From Clonostachys chloroleuca (Eukaryota; Ascomycota; Sordariomycetes; Hypocreales; Bionectriaceae), in NCBI GenBank assembly GCA_037952775.1, contig JBANAY010000003.1, positions 8,928,001 to 8,992,000 on the forward strand: a stretch of 64,000 bases of DNA. Direction: 5' to 3'. The position numbers were made by a program, and so were the translations under genes. Under the pieces are notes generated by a model. That model was not told where the DNA came from. It worked only from the letters and a program-made list of their open reading frames with translations, and ran no database searches. Positions 59,313 to 64,000 of this stretch are shown here, piece after piece. The stretch's first letter is position 1. Each line of letters starts with the position of its first letter.

Positions 59313-61296
59313 CTATAACTTTGCGTCACGCTCCTCAAGCTTCCTCATCTCTCTGACATCCTTCCTGAGGATCTTACCAGAGGGGCTTCTCGGAACGGCG
59401 TCTACGAAGCGAAGCCCGCCCCTCAGGCGCTTGTAGTCAGAAACCTTGGATCGTACGTATTCGACGAGTGCCTCCTCAGTTACCTTGTCTTTGGCAGGCG
59501 GGGCGAGCACCACGTAGGCACGGGGTACCTCGGTGCCGTTTTGCGCAATGCCGATCACGGCGGCGTCGAGGACGGCCGGGTGGGAAGCGATGAGGCCCTC
59601 TAGCTCTGCAGGGGCGACTTGGAGGCCCTTGTATTTGATGAGTTCCTGTGTTGGAGGAGGTTTAGTGTTAGTCTGGCTTTCTTCGGGGTGAAGTCCTGGT
59701 AGATGGGCGATCCCCCGTACCTTTTTCCTGTCGACGACGTAGAGCTCATCGTCCTTGAGTCGAAGGATGTCTCCCGTTTTGAGCCACCCACCAGGAGCAT
59801 AACCACTATTGTTTGCTTCTGGATTGTTGTGGTAGCCCTGACTGACGACGGGCCCCTTAATGAGTGCTTCACCTGGCTCACCAGGAGCTACATCCTTTTC
59901 GTCATCATCCACCAGTCTATCAATAAGTTGGTTAATTGTTTGATGGCCGATGAGGTATCGCTGGAGAAAGGATAAAATAGAATATTAGTTATACCTGAGA
60001 GAAACATTGGGGAGAAGTGGCCCAAGGCTGCCTGGAATGACCTTTCGATCGGGAGGAGTATACGTAACTGAGCCAGTGGTCTCGCTTAGCCCCCACGTCT
60101 GCGTGATGGGATTGGGCATGCTCATCTTCCGCCTGGCAGCCTCCTGTAGATCACCTGTAAGGGGTGCGGCACCACTGATGGCGAGTTTCACGTAGCGAAA
60201 TTGGTCCTTGACGGCTGGGTGCTTGGCAATGGCCATGTAGATGGGAGGCACCGTGAAGAAGCCATTGATCTTGAGGTCATTGCTGTAGCGCAGGAAATCC
60301 TCGAAGTTGAAGGAGGGCATCCAGTAGACGATCCCACCCTCGTAGAAAGGATTCACAAAGTAGCCCTGGACACCAGCAATGTGGGCGGTTGGTAGGTGGC
60401 CGAGGGTTCGGCGGTCAAAGGGGTTGCCTTGGCGTGCCTCTTCGTCAAAGTACGGCCTGGTAAGTTCGCCTGGGAGGAATGCTTCGGCAACCATGTTCAG
60501 ATGTGAAATGAGCACACCTAAGATGACCCAGGATGGAATTAGTAGTTTTAATCCCTTGAGCCAACCCGGGGAGGGATGGACGACTTCTCGTGTAGTAATG
60601 GGACAGAACTGACCTTTGGGGAGACCGGTTGTTCCGGAAGAGTAAAGGATGCATATTTTACTGTTTTCAAGTTCGACGGGGTCAGATATCCTTCTCCAAG
60701 ACAGACTTCCCTTGAAGTCACAAGCTTCCTGCCCATCAGCCGACTCAAGCTTGATCTTGGGGCTGCTCTGCAGAACGAGAACGTTTCTTTTAGGGAGGCC
60801 AGCGGCCTCAGCGGCGGCGAGGGCCAGTTTCTTCAGGTCAGGGCTGCAGACGAGAATCTTGCCGGGGCCGTCCTTGATCTGCCGCTCAAGGTCCTTGGCC
60901 ATGCTCGAAGGGGAGGCGGCCGAGTAGACGCCATCGGCTGCAATGACACCGTAAAACAAGCAGGCGAGGGCATGCTGGCCAGTGGAGACGGTCACGACGA
61001 CGTCCTTTCCGGGGCCAGAGGCACCGATGCTATAGTTGTGCCGGGGGAAGTATGCAAAGTTCTTTGAGAGGGTGCGTGCTTGAGCCTTGGTTATGAATCG
61101 ATTGGGGTCTTTAGCTTCGGCGTGGATTGGGGTATTCTCATACGCTCGACAGTAGGAGGACTCTATAAGTCGGGAAAATGGGCGAGATTAGCTATGGCTT
61201 ATCCACTAGATAGTCAGATGATCGAAACTCACCAAAAAGAAGTGACAAGAGGTCGAGATTTGGAATCGTACGCTTCTTTCCGTATGTATAAACCAT
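59313..61296 (-). CDS. Peroxisomal 4-coumarate-CoA-ligase-like acyl-CoA synthetase
   Basis: Five exons on the minus strand, 61296-61233, 61162-60614, 60517-59995, 59916-59721 and 59645-59313, give 554 residues, typical of the 4CL/luciferase branch of ANL enzymes. These activate a carboxylic acid with ATP to an acyl-adenylate and then a CoA thioester. Signatures are the P-loop-like YSSGTTGLPKG (split by intron 2), the HLPTAHIAGV block, the TWGLSETTG adenylation motif, and the C-terminal hinge TGDILRLKDDELYVVDRKKE. The catalytic Lys lies in SPSGKILRKD near the end. The last three residues are AKL, a PTS1 peroxisome signal. This points to aromatic or fatty-acid activation inside peroxisomes; the exact substrate is not inferable. 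The small first exon encodes MVYTYGKKRTIPN and was found by splicing back from the conserved frame. Confidence 0.9.
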
Positions 61297-63278
61297 GATG
61301 GCGCTTGTCTTTGACACGCAATTTCTTTGTCTATCTTTACTTGTGATTCTGACCGATCGAATAATTTAAGAACTAGAAAAGAAGAATCTCAGAGGACAGA
61401 ATTAATAACTAAAAAATGGCGTACTGTCCGTGCTGATCGACAGTGGCTGCTCAGCTGGACAGGTTGGGAATCGGTGTGTGCTTGTCTTGATATATAGATT
61501 CAGATACATCACTCTACATATCCTATGCATCCACAGTGCTGGGCGGACAGTAATTGGTGGAGGCTGCTTGATATTTGAAGTCCACGTCAGAACAATGATA
61601 CATCATATGGCGCTATTCCGCAGTACAGTCATCCTGGCGCAGCCCGGAAACAAAGATGACTGCGGTGCCTCGGTCGAGAATTGCTACCCCGCATATTGAA
61701 GTGCGGAGGGAGGCATCGGTTTTGAGGAGAACCTTGACCTGGTGGCCCCCCTCACATGCTGGTCACGACTCCCTGGCAAGCATCGTCTCCCCGCCACGTG
61801 AATGGCCTCGGATAGTTCTTCCTGACCGAGTTTTCCATGCACGTAGTACAGGGCCAGGTCGCCCGACCCCCGGATCTCCGAGGATCACCATTGAGGGATA
61901 GTGCTGGGCAAGCCGTGTATATGTATGATGATAGATGGCGGTAGGATTTCCAAAGGTCTGCGTGGGCTGGCACGCTAACCTATTAATCCCGGGCAAGCTT
62001 TCCAAGGTAGCAGCACACCGTTCCACTGGGTTAGTTTACCGGTGACTGGCGCCGATCACCAGCCATCTTTTTTGCCGGGGAAGGAATCTCCCGCGGTGAA
62101 CCAGGCCAGAGAGCCAGACTGCTACCAGGCCATGTTTGTCGTACCAGCAGCCTTGCGCTGGGTGTCTGTATGGCGGGATATATGGGAGGATCGGTACGGA
62201 AAACTAGAGCTAATAAAGAGTAATTATGATTAGAACCCCTGTTTAAAAGCGACCAGGGCATGGACTGGGGATTGATACCTTGAAGTGAATGGGTTCTTTG
62301 TCGCCCGGTCTGAGCTTCCGTGGCGCCCTCATTTCGAGCTGTGTTACCCGAGGAATGAGATTGTCAATTGCTTCTGTCAGCTGGCCATCGGCAAACCAAA
62401 GACCGAGGAGACGTGTCTCTTGATTACAGCCGAGAGCTGACAGCGATGTTGGGGGAAAATTGTTGAGGCGTGTGATGATTTCAGCTTCAACCTCGTACAG
62501 CCTGTCGCTTGAAAGAAGGAAGGAAGGAAGTTGGACGCCTCCATGGCGCCTGCCTGCGGTGTCCAACTCCCGCAACTTTATTCATCTCCCAATCGGATGC
62601 TCATTTCTGGCATAATGCATTTCTCCAACTCTCACCCAATGCCCGCCGACCTAGATTATCTTGCATATTGCTCATCCCTCTTCCCTTTCTGGCTACCAGA
62701 GCGATTGGTCCAACGCTACGCTGTCTGATGTAGAAACATGCAGTGCGTTATCTTGCTTCAGGCATACCAACGTCCCCATCACCTCATATTCTCTCGTATT
62801 CTCTTCCCCCGGACCGATTCTCACGTCTCCTTGCATCTCAACCGCGTCTCTCGGCCACATCGACTCTTCCCTTGCCCAATGCCTCTGGATCATGAGCATG
62901 ATGTTGGGCCTCCGAATAGCTCTAGGACCAACTGTATGCTTTGATGAGAGGCTCACCAATACGATTCTTCTCGAGATGACTATTTCCTTAGCGACCGAGA
63001 CGTCCCTTTGTAGCAATTCCTAGCATGAGCTGTCATGGACGCCAGTGTGGCCTCGCATCGATCCTGTTTAGGAAGGTAGTGGTATAACACCCTTCAGCTC
63101 TGCTGCAACGCTTCTTGAAAAGGAACATTGATAAACGGAAATCCTGCTCAATCTCTCCCTACATAAGATGATCCATTGCCCTGGCGATGTAAAAAGAGAC
63201 AGTGGGAGTCTCCACCTCATCCGAGCATTAATCTTCCACACATCGGCCAAGTGAAGGAGAGAGCAATTACAGTTGAAG
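61297..63278. other. Intergenic, divergent promoters
   Basis: About 2 kb between divergent genes. A minus-strand frame at 62243-62575 reads like protein for about 80 residues but has no start or confirmed continuation. The 3' half has several short plus-strand frames without features. The protease promoter should lie at about 63000-63270. Confidence 0.45.

Positions 63279-64000
<722 letters not shown>

Overview
This window is a nuclear contig segment from a filamentous ascomycete (Pezizomycotina, most likely a Sordariomycete). The evidence is many short introns of about 50-150 bases with gtaagt-like donors and ctaac-type branch points, intergenic spaces of 0.5-10 kb, and typical fungal families: an NCS1 permease, an OPT oligopeptide transporter, an NmrA-like reductase, a Goodbye-NACHT STAND protein, a secreted subtilase and an M14 carboxypeptidase. 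No rRNA, tRNA, CRISPR array or intact transposon is visible. Exon coordinates were worked out by hand from reading frame, splice consensus and family knowledge.

Layout. 1-5 kb is a housekeeping block: the 3' end of a Cdc7-type kinase, ribosomal protein uL15 (L28/L27a), and the CHL1 DNA helicase. 6-10 kb holds an NCS1 nucleobase/vitamin permease and a bZIP transcription factor. 10-20.5 kb is a long gene-free stretch of ordinary base composition, ending in the pyrimidine-rich leader of a CCCH zinc-finger gene. 24-31 kb holds two mitochondrial complex I genes (acyl carrier protein and the 23 kDa iron-sulfur subunit), with an unknown polytopic membrane protein and a secreted carboxypeptidase between them. 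32.8-34.8 kb encodes a proline-rich protein of unknown function. 37-43 kb is more accessory: a small secreted cysteine-rich protein split by an intron, an NmrA-like reductase and an oligopeptide transporter. 43.7-49.2 kb returns to housekeeping genes: mitochondrial citrate carrier, a small Cbp6/UQCC2-like assembly factor, a Bsd2-like protein and protein-L-isoaspartate methyltransferase. 49.4-50.5 kb encodes a GPI-anchored cell-wall protein made of Cys/His/Pro repeats. 54.3-59 kb is a 1,492-residue NLR-like STAND protein, alone between gene-free flanks. 59.3-61.3 kb is a 4-coumarate-CoA-ligase-like enzyme with a peroxisomal AKL terminus. The window ends inside a subtilisin-like protease.

Main points of interest. 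(1) The STAND protein joins tandem PPxY motifs, a Goodbye domain, a NACHT NTPase, a basic Ser/Arg/Pro insert, helical repeats and a C-terminal Cys/His zinc-binding module. (2) Two small genes, the 90-residue cysteine-rich secreted protein and the 116-residue Cbp6-like factor, become visible only after splicing by eye. (3) Four genes (permease, bZIP, Bsd2-like, GPI repeat protein) each carry one single-base frameshift next to a short homopolymer. This looks more like consensus sequence error than four independent pseudogenes. (4) Two introns appear to use GC-AG borders, and several coding exons are only 18-21 bases long.
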